This document shows, one piece after another, positions 11,430 through 25,028 of a stretch of 64,000 nt of DNA (its first letter is position 1; each line of letters starts with the position of its first letter). A model generated the notes under the pieces. That model made no database searches, had not been told where the DNA came from, and worked only from the letters and a program-made list of their open reading frames with translations. Source of the stretch: Pollenia angustigena. Lineage: Eukaryota; Arthropoda; Insecta; Diptera; Polleniidae. The DNA lies in the NCBI GenBank assembly GCA_930367215.1, contig OV884057.1, forward strand, positions 247,282,830 through 247,346,829, in the 5' to 3' direction. The position numbers were made by a program, and so were the translations under genes.

Positions 11430-12770
11430 CCCAGATGGCCATGTCCTTAAGACAACGTCGACGACGCGCACAAGACCCATAGTAAATCTCTGACGACATG
11501 TTGGCGACAGCCCATGCATATCGTCGACGACTTTTTCAAAAATAGGCACTTAAGTCGTACACGACAATGTGAGTGACATTATCATGCACATTGTCGTTAT
11601 AATCATATGGGTGACAATGTGGTTAAAGTTGTCATTGTCGACTATATAAACGACTTTTTTCTCATAAAGTCGTTAATGCCCGATTAGAAACATTACCTTA
11701 AAAGTGCCGTTAATGAAAGTATTGTAGGCACTATGTACAATTTAGTCTCCGATAGGTAAGTGACGAATACCGATACCAATATATCGGCAATACTTCAGAT
11801 TTGCCGATATATCCAGGATCAGGGAAACGGTTAAAGGGGTCTACCTTGAGAATATAGATACTAAAAGGTCAAATAGGCTTTTTGACGACTGCAGAATATT
11901 TTTGGAGGAGGCTCTAAAGATTTTTAAGCCGAAGAATTGGTCGTGCTGGGGCTCGACGGTCACAATATATGTGGCCTTGATGGGCTGTGAATTCCAAACT
12001 AATAAATGATTGTAGAAGGGCTCTAAGGGAAATATTAGAAGAGTATGAATTGTGTGTTTGCTAAGTAGCTGGTCACTGCAACATTACCGCTAATAAAATG
12101 GCCGAGGGGTTTGGGAGACTGGGCTCGAAAATAGGGTATAATGGTTGTGTAGAAACACTCAGAACTCCAATGGGTTTTTGTGTAATATGGAAAAGAGTTC
12201 TGAACTTAAGATATGGCAATTTAGTCAGCAGGAACATTAATTTGTTTGTGCTTCTTGGCCCATCAATTCACGTATGTCTAATTTCATAATTAAAGCACAG
12301 AGGCGCATAACCTTTGTAAGTTACAAAATAATTATTTTTCAGGAGAGCAAAAAAACGATTTTAACAGGCAGGATTATTTATATTCAAATTTTTTTTTACT
12401 ATCAAGAATAATAATACTAAAAGCTAAACATCAAACAATTTTAAAAATTAAATTACATAAAAATTTAGTTTTTACTTTTTTTTTAGTAGAGGAAAACGTA
12501 AGCGACCATTTCATGCATTATGTCGTCAAAGTGGTTTGGCACACGACAAAATACATGCAATGATCACCTACGTTGTCCTCAATAAAGTATAATTCAAGAC
12601 ATATTAAAAAAAATGTCTCCAAAAAAGACATTAATACGATTTTAAGTCCGAGAAAATACACGTTTTGTTACTTAAGTAGTAGTCAACAATGTTATACAGG
12701 CGACAAATTTAAAAATGTCCTGAAGACAACGGGGACGACATTTGCGTCTATGACCATTTTGTCAACTGGG
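11430..12770 (+). mobile_element. CCCAG-ended TIR element, 1341 bp, enclosing an RNase H remnant
   Basis: It starts CCCAGATGGCCATGTCC and ends with the inverse of CCCAGTTGACAAAATGG. AA flanks both sides, and repeat Q is interrupted exactly here. Subterminal regions are rich in GACGACAT/ATGTCGTC palindromes at both ends (11500-11660 and 12500-12770). The middle (about 11820-12300) is a different, decayed retroelement piece. Confidence 0.6.
11830..12290 (+). pseudogene. Retrotransposon RNase H-like remnant
   Basis: An open stretch around 12075-12290 contains VAGHCNITANKMAEGFGRLG. It resembles the C-terminal RNase H motif of insect non-LTR retrotransposons, in which a VPGH box is followed by a GN.KAD..AR.G box, and is then followed by TLRTPMGFC. 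RNase H would cleave RNA in RNA-DNA hybrids. The expected Trp before VAGH is lost, a stop lies immediately upstream and no catalytic acidic residues are seen intact, so it is a dead fragment. Confidence 0.5.
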
Positions 12771-12826
12771 AACGTTTGTAACTATTTTCAGGAATGAGCC
12801 GAACATGAAATAGTGTTCTGTTCTTT

Positions 12827-13178
12827 CCCTGCAAATAAGATTGGACCACCTGATCCATTGGACTGGTCCGATGTCATGCAAGCATGGACCATGTCATTGT
12901 TAAAAAGTGTTTGTAGTGAGACGACATGTCTTCGTCTTTTAACGACACGCTTTCGTTTTTAAACGACTTCAAAACTAATCCTCTTGAGTATACCATGGAG
13001 TAGTTTTAAAACTACTCCTTAGTGGTCCAAAGGTGGGTTATATGGTTTTCTCCTAGGACATCGTAATGTTAAATAGACCAGGTTTTTTCCATACGTTTGG
13101 GTTAGTTTTGGACTAGTCCTGGTCCCTTGTGGACTACTCTTTACACGCGTGTTTGGACTGGTCCTATTATTTGCAGGG
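12827..13178 (+). mobile_element. M1 MITE, complete 352-bp copy
   Basis: Bounded by CCCTGCAAATAA and TTATTTGCAGGG, perfect 12-bp TIRs. Internally it has the family's GGACCACCTGATCC, GTTTTTAAACGAC and GGAGTAGTTTTAAAACTACTCC-type palindromes. It interrupts repeat Q; the uninterrupted sequence is near 61380. No clear TSD. Confidence 0.85.
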
Positions 13179-13610
13179 TTGTTATAAAACAGAAGAATTG
13201 TAGCGGTTCTGTAGACATACATTATATTTTAATGTTTACATCGATAAAGAAGAGAGAAAAAACCAAAAATTTAGGCAACGACCACAGCAAGAACATCTTG
13301 TGTGTGTCTTATGCACATGTTTTGTTTGTGTAAAAATTTTTTCGCTGGCTTTTTGTTTTTTTTCGTAAATGAATTTAATTTTTGTAAAAAATGTTTGCTT
13401 TTTTTACCAGCCAAAAAGGTGCTTAGCACAATTGAAAGAACTAAGTTTGTGGTTAAAAAAAAAAAAAAAAAAAACAAAACGCAATTATATGTTCTCATCT
13501 TTTTGTTGAGTTGGATAACTACAGTATTATTTTTGTGTTCGAATATCACAAGCAGAGAAACATTATTTTTTAATGATTTCCTACACAAACACGCACTGCG
13601 TTTGTGTTTT
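13179..13610 (+). repeat. Dispersed repeat Q, last block
   Basis: Parallels 61395-61830: the ATTATATTTTAATG block, the GCAACGACC.CAGCA block, TTTTGTTTGTGTAAAA, and the A-run followed by an AACAAAACG-like block in the same order. The overlapping ORFs on both strands here are products of low-complexity A/T runs, not genes. Confidence 0.7.
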
Positions 13611-13642
13611 CCACAAACCGGCCGAAGCGAACACTAACCCCC

Positions 13643-13807
13643 CGTCTCCACATGCAAGTGCAAGTTCGAAAAACTCAATACACTTACACTTTTTCACTAA
13701 CTTTCACACAATTTTCGTACTTGTAGCCAATCGGCTGTTTCCTCGATTTTTCGTTGATAATACGTACATATACACTACTTGCAAGTAATTTCTTGCATGT
13801 GGAAACG
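13643..13807 (+). mobile_element. Small MITE, 165 bp
   Basis: Ends CGTCTCCACATGCAAG and CTTGCATGTGGAAACG, inverted with one mismatch over 16 bp. A CAAGTGCAAG/CTTGCAAG subterminal pair adds to the structure. The end resembles the CCGTCTCCA ends of elements at 50320-50632 and 55008-55735. Confidence 0.7.
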
Positions 13808-13810
13808 CTA

Positions 13811-14210
13811 GGTAAGGAACTATATTTAATGTTTATTTTCGACCATTAACCAAAAGAAGTCGGTAACTACTGCAATGTTGCCACAGAATATAAATTAAAT
13901 TTTTCACTTTATCGGACAATCGAAATAATGGAGAAAACTTAATGGTCACTTTATCGTTAATGATAGCTATGGTTCAGGAAAATACTGTTGTCAAATTCTT
14001 ACCAGTTATCCAGTTATAAGATTGAAATCCAGTAAAATCGGTCGATTGGAAAAGAAGTAGCAAGCCAAGTGTGGGACAACCGTCCTATAAAATTGATATA
14101 TTCGTTACAAAAACTAACATAATTTGGTGACAGAATGTACCGATTCCCTGTAAATTTTGGACCAATTCGTTTAATGTGACTGGAAGATCAGTTCAAAAAG
14201 GCTCTATATG
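13811..14210. other. No gene seen
   Basis: AT-rich sequence between two MITEs. Nothing recognised. Confidence 0.4.
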
Positions 14211-14373
14211 AAGGTCCAATTAGACGTGACAGGACCAAACCAACACTGTATTACCATAACCACTGTATTACCAAAACGACATAAACATACCATTCAAACC
14301 AATTAAATTTTGGTTTCTACGGTCACCGTTACGGCTGTGGCATTATGTTTATGTCACGTCTAATTGGACCTTT
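14211..14373 (+). mobile_element. MITE, 163 bp, family ACGTGACA
   Basis: Inverted ends AAGGTCCAATTAGACGTGAC and GTCACGTCTAATTGGACCTT, perfect over 20 bp. The interior has CACTGTATTACCAAAACGAC, shared with 48455-48490 and with the relative at 48942-49140. Confidence 0.85.
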
Positions 14374-14710
14374 AAGCCCACCCTCGGAAAATAATTTAGT
14401 ACGCCTAAAATCATCACAAATAACGCTTTTGTAGTAAAATTTGGCATACCATAGCTTTATAAAATTAGAAATAATTTACCATTGGCCCCATACAAAGCTC
14501 ACTCTGGAAAATCAGTTAACCCGCACCGTTAGAACAGCTGCCATTTTTGGTTATTTCTTTCCAAAAGTAATATTTTTCTTTAATTCTGGTTACTATTTTC
14601 TGCAATAATAATACGTAATTAGTTTTTTTCTTGATAACATCATGTCTTAAAAATTTTAAACATTTTTTTTACTTGAGGCTGACCCTCGTATTTCGATTGG
14701 AAATAAACTA
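14374..14710. other. No gene seen
   Basis: AT-rich spacer before the mariner stub. Nothing recognised. Confidence 0.4.
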
Positions 14711-14753
14711 TCGGGTGATTTTTTAGCTATTATCTTTTTGGCAACACTGGTTT
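14711..14753 (+). mobile_element. Mariner 5' terminal stub at the duplication junction
   Basis: The 43 bases from TCGGGTGATTTTTTAGC to CACTGGTTT equal the first 43 bases of the element at 26913. They then stop and the left edge of the duplicated unit begins. This marks the breakpoint. Confidence 0.9.
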
Positions 14754-15076
14754 ACGTCGCCAGGCAGTTAAGCTTGTATTTTACACCCATGTTGTTTAAA
14801 TTTTTGCTCACTTTCACTTAATATAAAGCAAGTTGCGCTTTACATCCCAATACAAAAATTTAAGGGGAATGTAAGAAAAGATAAACTCACTGCTTATTGT
14901 AAGTGTTTTTTCCAAGCTTTGATATCGTTGCAAATAAAACTTGAGTGTTTGTAATTCTCATTCACTTTACAGTTTTATTTGTATAATATCTTAAGCTTTT
15001 TCAAAGTCTTTGGGAAAAAGTTTCCTGATTATCTGACCTAAGAAACCAATGAAATGCACATAGGAACTAGCTTAAC

Positions 15077-16002
15077 CAGGGTTGTTAGGCTTTTTTCTTC
15101 AAAAATCGTCAAAAGTTTTAACAAAATTCGTCAAAATCGTCAAGAACATTTAACAAAATTGTCAAAAAATCGTCAAATATTTAAATTTAGAATTTAGAGA
15201 CAATTTATTGCATTGATTGGTTTTTTTTTGCAAGAAATTCTATTTATGGTAAAGTAAGTGATATGGTTAAGTTTCATTTTATTTATTTCAGCGAATTGAA
15301 AAGAAATACAAAAGAAAAAGTATATTTTCATAAAAACATAACAAAAATTTATTTATTTCATTTATCCATATTCACATCCATATTGAAGGTGCTAAACAAA
15401 GGGTTCTGTCTATATCAACAGTCTTTTTACTCGACTTGAAACGTTTCATTACGTCCAATTTGAGTTCCAAACAAATGCATTTTCTTCTCTTTACACTCAT
15501 TTTTCTACACAACTTCTTATTAAGATCCAATTTCTTACTTCCTTACACGTAACTATATTAAGAATAACTTTTAACACGCAAATCGAAAAATTCTTCACAT
15601 GTGATTATGACTTCAGAGAAATATGCAATCGTGTAGCGACACAAATAGAAATCAATTTTTAAAAAGCGACGCAAATAGGACCGACGCAAAACGGGGTTCT
15701 AGTGTATATTTTTGGCAGTATCGATGGCATTCATATAATTGTAGAGTTCGAATAATTAATGCTTCTAATGAAAGCCACCTGGTTTGTGATGGGGGAAGAA
15801 TTTTTTTTGTTTAATTATAACTTTTAAGTTTTGGACTGTTCCCAATATAATTGTAAATATTTCTTGTAAGTGTTTTATTGATGCCAGAAAATCGTCATAA
15901 CACTATGACTTTTAGTAAAAAAAATCGTCAATCGTCATTTTACTGTATTTTTCTAAACAAAATCGTCAAAATGACGAAAAATCGTCACATCTAACAACCC
16001 TG
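15077..16002 (+). mobile_element. hAT-type nonautonomous element, duplicate copy
   Basis: Same as 2875-3800, with TSD AGCTTAAC at 15069-15076 and 16003-16010. Confidence 0.85.
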
Positions 16003-16299
16003 AGCTTAACCCCCAACAATAAATTTCAGTGCATTTATCAATGAATATTGGGACTTTAGCACACATACATAATGAATAAAAAATTTTTGTATTCCCGAAA
16101 TAATTTTGATAACAAAACAGTAAATAATATATGAATTTTTTTTTTGATAAATAATTTAAAAGCCTTGGGGGCGTAAAAAGAAAACTTTTCTATGGAAATT
16201 TAAGACCTTCCTTTCCCTGCAGATAACGAGACTAGTCCACACATGCATGTAAAAAGTAATTCATAAAGGAGTATGTGTACTCCAAAACTTATCCAAATA

Positions 16300-17172
16300 A
16301 AGGGTGGTTAAATTTCAAGGTTGTTGATTGTTGATTTTGAATAAAACACAAACTATTTAGGAAATTATTGTAATTTTATTTTATTATGATATATTGGTAT
16401 TACTCAATTATGTATGGAACAAAATATCGGCCAAATGGGCGCCGCGACCACGGCGGCACACCTCCATCCGATGGTCCAAATTTTCGATGACCCTGAGGCA
16501 TAATGGAGGTTAATGTGCCGAATTATCTCATCCTTTAGCTCTTGAATTGTTGCTGGCTTATCGACGTACACCTTTTCTTTCAAATAACCCCAAAGAAAAA
16601 AGTCCAACGGTGTCAAATCACATGATCTTGGCGGCCAAAGAGCCATTGTTTCGTTAGCTGTGTTGCAAGTGGCACCGTCCTGCTGAAACCACATATCGTC
16701 CACATCCATATCTTCCAATTCGGGCCATAAAAAGTTCGTTATCATCTCACGATAGCGAACACCATTCACAGTAACTGCCTGACCGGCCTCATTTTGGAAA
16801 AAATACGGCCCGATGATGCCGCCAGCCCATAAACCGCACCAAACAGTCACTCTTTGTGGCTGCATTGGTTTTTCGACAATCACTCTTGGATTCTCATTCG
16901 CCCAAATGCGGCAATTCTGTTTATTGACGAATACACTGAGGTGAAAATGTGCCTCATCACTGAATCACGAAGTGCACGATATGCATTTTGATTTGAACGC
17001 CCATTTTCATATTAAGTATAGATAACTTTAATACGTTGTTGGATTGTCTATCTCTCCATGGTTCAAATTGAGTAAGTCTGAAATAGAGAAATGTCAAATA
17101 AAATTCGGAAAAAAACTTGGCGTTTAGGTGTGGTTCACATTCAACATCGGCCCTTACAATTTAACCACTCTT
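16300..17172 (-). mobile_element. Mariner element, duplicate copy
   Basis: Same as 4098-4970, including the TA duplication. Confidence 0.88.
16404..17059 (-). pseudogene. Mariner-type transposase pseudogene, duplicate copy
   Basis: Identical to 4202-4857: stops in the N-terminal part, deletion up to SDEAHF, second deletion between FQQDGATC and WPPRSCDLTPLD. The identical lesions confirm that the duplication postdates the decay. Confidence 0.88.
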
Positions 17173-17510
17173 TATATGGTTAAAAGGTGGTCGATTTAAT
17201 ATAACGATGTCCAAGGAGTTTACCATATAACCCAGTTTTGCATTACAACGGAGTAGTCTTAAAACTACTCCATGTTCATACATACTCCGAAAGGATTAGT
17301 TTTAAAACTACTCCATGGTATACTCCAGAGTATTAGTTTTAACTTCGTTTAAAAACGAAAACATTTCGTTTAAAAACGAAGACATATCGTTTCACTACAA
17401 ACTCTTTTTAACAATGACATGAATGGTCCATGCTTGCATAACATTGGACCAGTACAGGAAGTAGTCCATTTCATAAAAATGGATCACGTAGTCCAATATT
17501 ATGTGCAGAG

Positions 17511-18355
17511 TTGTGTATTTAAAAAATTTAAAATAAAATTGAGATTTATATTCAGGCGGGCGACACTGTGAAGTCTGATTTTTGATTTTCGGTCTGCGGG
17601 CGGAGAACCGTGGCGAAATCCAATTTTCATATTGCACCACCAATGACATCTATATAATTAAGACGATTTTTTCTTTAAAATGATCGCGATGGTCCAACTT
17701 TGATTTATACGAAAAGAAAATTTTGCTCCGCCCACTTTTACGCCCACTTTTTTTCGAATTACCTATAATCAGAAAACGAAACCATCGATTTGACAAATTT
17801 TTCTTTCAAATGTTCGTATTAATCCATTTTACGTTTTCATCGAAAGAAAAATTTACCACGCCTACTTTTACGCCCATTTTTTCTATTAAGCGCATAACTT
17901 GAGAACGGCTTAACCGATTTGGACGATTTTTTCTTTAAAATGATTGCCATGGTCCAACTTAGGTTTTTACGGAAAGAAAATTTTGCACCGCTCACTTTTT
18001 TCGATTTACCTAAAATCAAAAAACGGCTCCATCAATTTGCCTAATTTTTCTTTTAAAAGTCCGTATTAATCCGTTTTACGATTTCATCGAAAGAATAATG
18101 TACCACGCCTACTTTTACGCCCACTTTTTCTATAAGCGCATAACTTGAGAACGGCTTGACCGATTTGGACGAAACAAAATTTTGCCCCGCCCACTTTAAC
18201 GCATACTTTTTTTCGATTTACCTAAAATCAGAAAACGGCTCCATCGATTTGACTAATCTTTCTTTCAAATGTTCGTATCTTTTTAACGAATTTTAAAAAT
18301 CGAACGCAAACATTTTTCCTAATTTGGACAGGACAACGTTTGTCGGGTCAGCTAG
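17511..18355 (+). mobile_element. Helitron-like element, duplicate copy
   Basis: Same as 5309-6153, with hairpin, GGGTCAG and CTAG end. Confidence 0.6.
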
Positions 18356-18547
18356 TATACTATAAACTTCTTCGTATAGTCTGTGACAACGTACGTTCGG
18401 CTGTTGCATTGTTGCCATTTCGTCAAAGTTATCAGTTGCAGATCACATTTGTTTTCTGCTTCTTCCCACACAAGCATAAATGTGATACATAGTATGTGTG
18501 TGCCCGTCACTAATGTAGATGTATGAACATATGCATTTACCCAGCTG

Positions 18548-18772
18548 TGGACTACTAAGGAGTAGTCTTAAAACTACTCCATGGTATATTCAAGAAGATT
18601 AGTTTTGAAGTCGTTTAAAAACGAAAACATGTCGTTAAAAAACGAAGACATGTCGTCTCACTACAAACACTTTTTAACAATGACATGGTCCATGCTTGCA
18701 TTATATTGGGCCAGTCCATGGAGTAGTCCATTTTATCAAAATGGATCAGGTGGTCCAATATTATTTGCAGGG
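18548..18772 (+). mobile_element. M1 MITE partial, duplicate copy
   Basis: Same as 6346-6570. Confidence 0.7.
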
Positions 18773-20002
18773 TACATGCTCAAAAACCTATTTGTTTATT
18801 GTAAATCTATAATATAAATATCAAATTTTAAATTATTTATGTATTTATACATGCACAAAATACTGTTTTAATACCATTTTAATTACTTGGAACTTTTTCT
18901 GCACAGCGGTCACCATTTCAACCGTTTTAATTCCTTCCCATCACTGTGAGTGTTGTTTTATGTATATGAAAAACAGATAACACTTTTAAAATGTTCTCTA
19001 AGTGCACACACGTGTCTACAGTACGTTACGGCTCGTTACATTACATTACAGTTACAGTAACGGTCGGCTAGCGAGGCCTTTAAAGGCAAAGTTTTTTTTT
19101 TAATAAAAATTATTAAAAGTTAATATTTTTTGTTTTATTTTATGTATTTTTTGGAACGTATTCGTTAAATGTTCCCTTGAATGTTATAAAATAGGCGAAT
19201 ACTCGGCATTAAGAATACAATTATTCATAACATAAATAAAATAAACAAAATAAATTTTTTAGATGACCGATTTGTGAGTGCTAACTAACAGAGTTGCAAA
19301 GAATCCAATAAATTGAAAAAATATTAACACAAAATTTAAAATCTAAATGCGTCGGATTTTGAAACGCGGTTAAATAAAACAAAAAAAAAAAAAAAAATCT
19401 GGCCAAATAGGAAGAAAATTGAATAGGAAAATAAATCCTATAGATTTAGTTACTTCTAATAATTTGCATAAATATATATTTGTATTTTAATTATTTATAC
19501 GTAATTCATACATGTGTATCTTAGTTTTGAAAACAAAACCTACTATTTATACAAAAGCAACAATAACTAGAAAACCTAATAAAACAAACACCCAAATGGC
19601 AAAAAAAAAAAAAAAAACAAAACTCTATTTGAATAATTAATTGAATTGAATTTTGCATTAATTTTGAATACCGTAATTAAAATGCAATTGATACAACGAA
19701 ATTAACAAAGCGACAAACATGCATTTTATAAATGTGTGAAGATTTTCTGTTAAGTATTTTATTGTTGTAAATAAATGTATTTATAATTAAGTTGTTTTTT
19801 TTTATTATTTTCACGAGACAGTGATTTATATGCCACTTGCAACACGTTGTTAAGTAATAAAATTCGAATTTCCACCAAATAGATTTATGATTTTCCTTAA
19901 GTCACAAGTTGGGATTTAATGCAAACTAACCTTTTTCATTTAGATTTTTTCTTTAACTCTCTCTTTTACTCTCTTTCGCTTTTTATGAAAAAGTCCCACG
20001 AC

Positions 20003-21192
20003 CAGGGTTGATAAAGTTGGTACAATTGTACTTTTTTTTGGTACAATTCAAAAATAAAAAGTACGCTGGTACCCCCGTGACTCATTTGGTACTTTTTCCA
20101 AATTTTTCAAGCCTACATATTTATAATTCTTATAAAATGGCAACTAGTATTTACTGTCCAATAAATATAAGCGGGGTTTATTGTTTGGTGCAAATAGTCT
20201 TGCGAAAATGCAAAATTTCGTAGCTTTTTTATGAAATCTAAGGGAAACTCTATTTTTTGTTGTTGGATTTAACAAAACAGCTATGATATTTTGCAAGAAT
20301 AGATTGTGAATAGATTTTTGCACTTGTTCATTGAACGATTACTTACGCCACCACATTCTAAATTTAGTATGATGATATTGACAAATATTTAAAGGAAATA
20401 GGAAACCACTTCTGCAAAAGTTCTACAAGTAGAATGGACGAACTCCTCTCAATTCAAGATTATTTTGGAACGAACTCATAATATTTTCAAATATTCGACA
20501 ACAAGATGGTTGTCACGTAAAGAAATAATGAACAGAATTTTGGGACAGTGGTAAACCACTCCATTATTATTTTACTCCGAATTATTTTGAAGGATATTTT
20601 ACAAGTGCTTAATTAAATTTTATTATATTCGGACTTTCTACTCCTTTCCTGTTTCTGTAGTACATATTAAAAATTGTAAACAAAATTAATTTGGAAACGC
20701 AATCCGAAGATGTTCGTATATACACAATTTTAAAACGCTTAAAAATTTTATTTTCGCTTAAAAATCGAGATTACTTTTTGAGAAAAAGACGATAAATTCT
20801 TAAAAGTGTATGAAAACGCTCTCTGGCGGCAGTCAAAAATAAAAATTAATGGATTTCTTGACCCTAAAAACGGCATGATACAGGTCTGGCCAGATCAAAT
20901 ACAATTTGTTTACCTCTATTCTTGAATATTTTGGAAATCTAACTACTTTGAAAAATCCGGTGATCGAATCGCGATGTGCTTTTGACGCGAAAAGATTTTA
21001 CCCACCCTATTATTATGTATAATTAATGCACAAATGAATTTTAAGTACCTTTTGTTTTTGTTGCATTACATTTATCTTTTTAAAAATAAATTAAAAACAT
21101 TTTTTAAAAAAGATTTAGTACTATTGGGGTCGAAAAAGTACGATTTTAAAAGTTCATTGGTACGATATTGGTTTTCTCATTTATCATCCCTG
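20003..21192 (+). mobile_element. hAT element with CCCACGAC TSD, duplicate copy
   Basis: Same as 7801-8990. Confidence 0.88.
20405..20554 (+). pseudogene. hAT transposase remnant, duplicate copy
   Basis: Same TRWLS-containing relic as 8203-8352. Confidence 0.65.
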
Positions 21193-23631
21193 CCCACGAC
21201 ATTGATGGGTGGGAGTAGTTGTTAATTCGATTTTATTTGTTTGTTTTTGTTCTGAGTGTTTATCAAGTTCAAGGGTTTTTATTGCGATTTTTTTACTGCA
21301 GTCGTAAAAGTTGAATGCAAATTTTCAAATTCAGTTTAATTACACAAGTTCACACAACAGAACATGCTCGTACATAATGGAGATTTAAATTGGAATAATT
21401 AAGCAGGGTTCTGCTACCACATTACACAACTACTTTTAATTGCTTGTAAAGCTTAAAACAATATTTTATTTTTAATTAAGTAGTTAACGTATTAAATTTA
21501 GGGTAATTGAAAATTGCCTTAATATTTTTCAAAAAAATTACAGTTTTCAAGAAAAAATAAGTTGTTAGTGAATTTGATACTTTTTTGAAAAAATTGACAT
21601 TTTAGTAAAAAAGTGAATTTCTTATATCCAGAAGCACTAGTGGTGAATGAGGACATACTAATTTTTTTATTTCGAGTGAAACTTTTTTAATATTCTTCTA
21701 AGAAATCATAAGGTATATACATATACATATTCTAAAGCCGTAAGTTATTCTCGATATGGGTAATTCCAAAGTGTTGAACGTGACAGTCGTACGCATCAAA
21801 AATGCAATAACATTTTAAACAACAAATATTTTTACGTTCTTTTAACCCTTAAATTTTAGCACTAAGAAAGCACTGTTATCTATGCTAAAGTTTATCGATT
21901 ATAGGCCAAAGATAATGGCAAAAGAAGAAGCGGGTCGAACGTGAAAAAAACAGAAGTAGTTTTTTGGCCATGTATAAAAAGGCGTAATTCAGCGAAAGCT
22001 GGCTTAATTTTTTAGTCAGACTAAAAATCTTCTGTATATTCTTTTTTTAAGCCAAAATCTGGGTCGATACGTGATATTTCGAACGTGAAATTTTTTCCGT
22101 AATAATTTAACTGAATAATGATTAAAATAAAATAAAAATTTACCGCTAATCCGAATAACATATTTATCTTTGAACTCTTCCTTAGATTACAGACCATGTA
22201 AGAAGATTTTTTTGGAATAATTTTTATCAAATATCACCTCTTTTAAGGAGGATAATATTATAGAAAACATACAATAAAACATTCTCACAAATATGAAATC
22301 ACGTTTGCACAACTTTGCAGTCTAATTGTTCATCTAAGTGAACAAATTTATGGGTAAATTTATAAAATTAGTAAAATCTAAATATTTCTTTATAACAATA
22401 TCGTAAAATAATCAGCTTTTAGTAACTTTTTAATTTTTGGTCACGGTGTACCTTTTGACGGATATGCCCTTATAGATAAATTTGATTTCGTTTGTTTTTT
22501 CCATACCAATTAACAAGACTTTTTTTAAAGTATGTATTTTAAATTCAGTAAGGTGAATGGTATTAAAGATACGGCACAGCCGAATAAAGTACTATTGCTT
22601 GTATTAATAATGTTTATTTTCATTTTAAATTTTATAGCCAGAACGAGTGAATGTCTCGCTGCCTTTTGGTATCGTTTATTTCATTTTTATTTCAAGTAAT
22701 AAAACTCGTATTCTTACATTTAAAATTTTGGTCTATAATGGAAAATGTTTTTTATTTATTTTTGTTTAAGAAAAAAGTACCATAATTTGAGTTTTTAATA
22801 AATATTTGCTTTAATCTAGTGCTATTCGGTTTTACAGGTTTTAGTCAGACAAAGAAGACAATAAAAAAATTGTGTAAATATTTACTAAATACAATCGGCA
22901 TTTATGAAGACCTTTTTTAAAATAATTTCTTTATTTCCGTTTAAATATTATTTTTTAGTAAAAGCGCTAAGGCAATAAAATAAAAAAATTAAAAAAAAAA
23001 TACTGTAAATTCTATTGCCTTAAATCAAACTTTTTTTAAAGCTCTCTTTTAAGTTGTAGTCTATATTAAACAAACTATAAATTGCTAATATGAAACTCTA
23101 TAAACATATAAATTTTATCTGCATAATTTCTTGGATAAAAAAATAATCAAACATTTCATTATGATTTCAAATCAGTTCCTTTTTTATGTGACCTGTTTTA
23201 TGTTTTTTTTTATCAAATCGCCTAAAATACTTTATTAGCAGTTATAAAAAATTTATTTTATAATTTGCAATGCCATTTTTGCTGAAAAGAAAATTTTTTT
23301 CATAAAGAATTTGAAGCTGCCATATTTTCTGCTGCAAATATGGTAACTTCAAGGACAGTTTTATGTCAAATTAAATTATTCGAACATTTCAAAAACAACC
23401 CACAATTTAACACAAAAAACAAAACAATTTACAATAAAACAAAAATAAGGCACAAAAAAATGTACTTCTGCTTTCAATTGAAGAATTAAACAAAAGAAAG
23501 TCGTTGCCACTTCGTATTATAAACTACCAAAAGCAGCGTTCGAAAATAAACAGAACATTATGAGCGCACAGCTCACACACCCAGAAACGATTTTTTTTAG
23601 AGTTTGTGTATACGAACATAACCCTTAATAA

Positions 23632-24972
23632 CCCAGATGGCCATGTCCTTAAGACAACGTCGACGACGCGCACAAGACCCATAGTAAATCTCTGACGACA
23701 TGTTGGCGACAGCCCATGCATATCGTCGACGACTTTTTCAAAAATAGGCACTTAAGTCGTACACGACAATGTGAGTGACATTATCATGCACATTGTCGTT
23801 ATAATCATATGGGTGACAATGTGGTTAAAGTTGTCATTGTCGACTATATAAACGACTTTTTTCTCATAAAGTCGTTAATGCCCGATTAGAAACATTACCT
23901 TAAAAGTGCCGTTAATGAAAGTATTGTAGGCACTATGTACAATTTAGTCTCCGATAGGTAAGTGACGAATACCGATACCAATATATCGGCAATACTTCAG
24001 ATTTGCCGATATATCCAGGATCAGGGAAACGGTTAAAGGGGTCTACCTTGAGAATATAGATACTAAAAGGTCAAATAGGCTTTTTGACGACTGCAGAATA
24101 TTTTTGGAGGAGGCTCTAAAGATTTTTAAGCCGAAGAATTGGTCGTGCTGGGGCTCGACGGTCACAATATATGTGGCCTTGATGGGCTGTGAATTCCAAA
24201 CTAATAAATGATTGTAGAAGGGCTCTAAGGGAAATATTAGAAGAGTATGAATTGTGTGTTTGCTAAGTAGCTGGTCACTGCAACATTACCGCTAATAAAA
24301 TGGCCGAGGGGTTTGGGAGACTGGGCTCGAAAATAGGGTATAATGGTTGTGTAGAAACACTCAGAACTCCAATGGGTTTTTGTGTAATATGGAAAAGAGT
24401 TCTGAACTTAAGATATGGCAATTTAGTCAGCAGGAACATTAATTTGTTTGTGCTTCTTGGCCCATCAATTCACGTATGTCTAATTTCATAATTAAAGCAC
24501 AGAGGCGCATAACCTTTGTAAGTTACAAAATAATTATTTTTCAGGAGAGCAAAAAAACGATTTTAACAGGCAGGATTATTTATATTCAAATTTTTTTTTA
24601 CTATCAAGAATAATAATACTAAAAGCTAAACATCAAACAATTTTAAAAATTAAATTACATAAAAATTTAGTTTTTACTTTTTTTTTAGTAGAGGAAAACG
24701 TAAGCGACCATTTCATGCATTATGTCGTCAAAGTGGTTTGGCACACGACAAAATACATGCAATGATCACCTACGTTGTCCTCAATAAAGTATAATTCAAG
24801 ACATATTAAAAAAAATGTCTCCAAAAAAGACATTAATACGATTTTAAGTCCGAGAAAATACACGTTTTGTTACTTAAGTAGTAGTCAACAATGTTATACA
24901 GGCGACAAATTTAAAAATGTCCTGAAGACAACGGGGACGACATTTGCGTCTATGACCATTTTGTCAACTGGG
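23632..24972 (+). mobile_element. CCCAG-ended TIR element, duplicate copy
   Basis: Same as 11430-12770. Confidence 0.6.
24032..24492 (+). pseudogene. RNase H-like remnant, duplicate copy
   Basis: Same relic as 11830-12290. Confidence 0.5.
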
Positions 24973-25028
24973 AACGTTTGTAACTATTTTCAGGAATGAG
25001 CCGAACATGAAATAGTGTTCTGTTCTTT

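Larger units (their letters stand above)
2550..14751 (+). repeat. 12,202-bp tandem duplication, copy 1
   Basis: Everything from 2550 recurs at +12,202. Every long ORF, TIR, TSD and homopolymer compared matches, including a 20-base A run (13455-13474 versus 25657-25676). The left edge reads CACG|TTACGTCGCC. At the junction the text runs GGTTTACGTCGC, and at the far right edge GGTTTAAACAGC, so the breakpoint carries a 3-bp TTA microhomology. The junction lies 43 bp inside a mariner element, so copy 1 ends in a mariner stub. Either a very recent duplication or an assembly duplicate would explain identity this high. Confidence 0.95.
16215..17510 (+). mobile_element. M1 MITE with mariner insertion, duplicate copy
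   Basis: Same structure as 4013-5308. Confidence 0.75.

Noticed and set aside
13271..13637. Overlapping ORFs of 105 and 111 codons on opposite strands
   Set aside because: Both owe their length to A/T homopolymers (runs of K or F), overlap each other, and lie in dispersed repeat Q.
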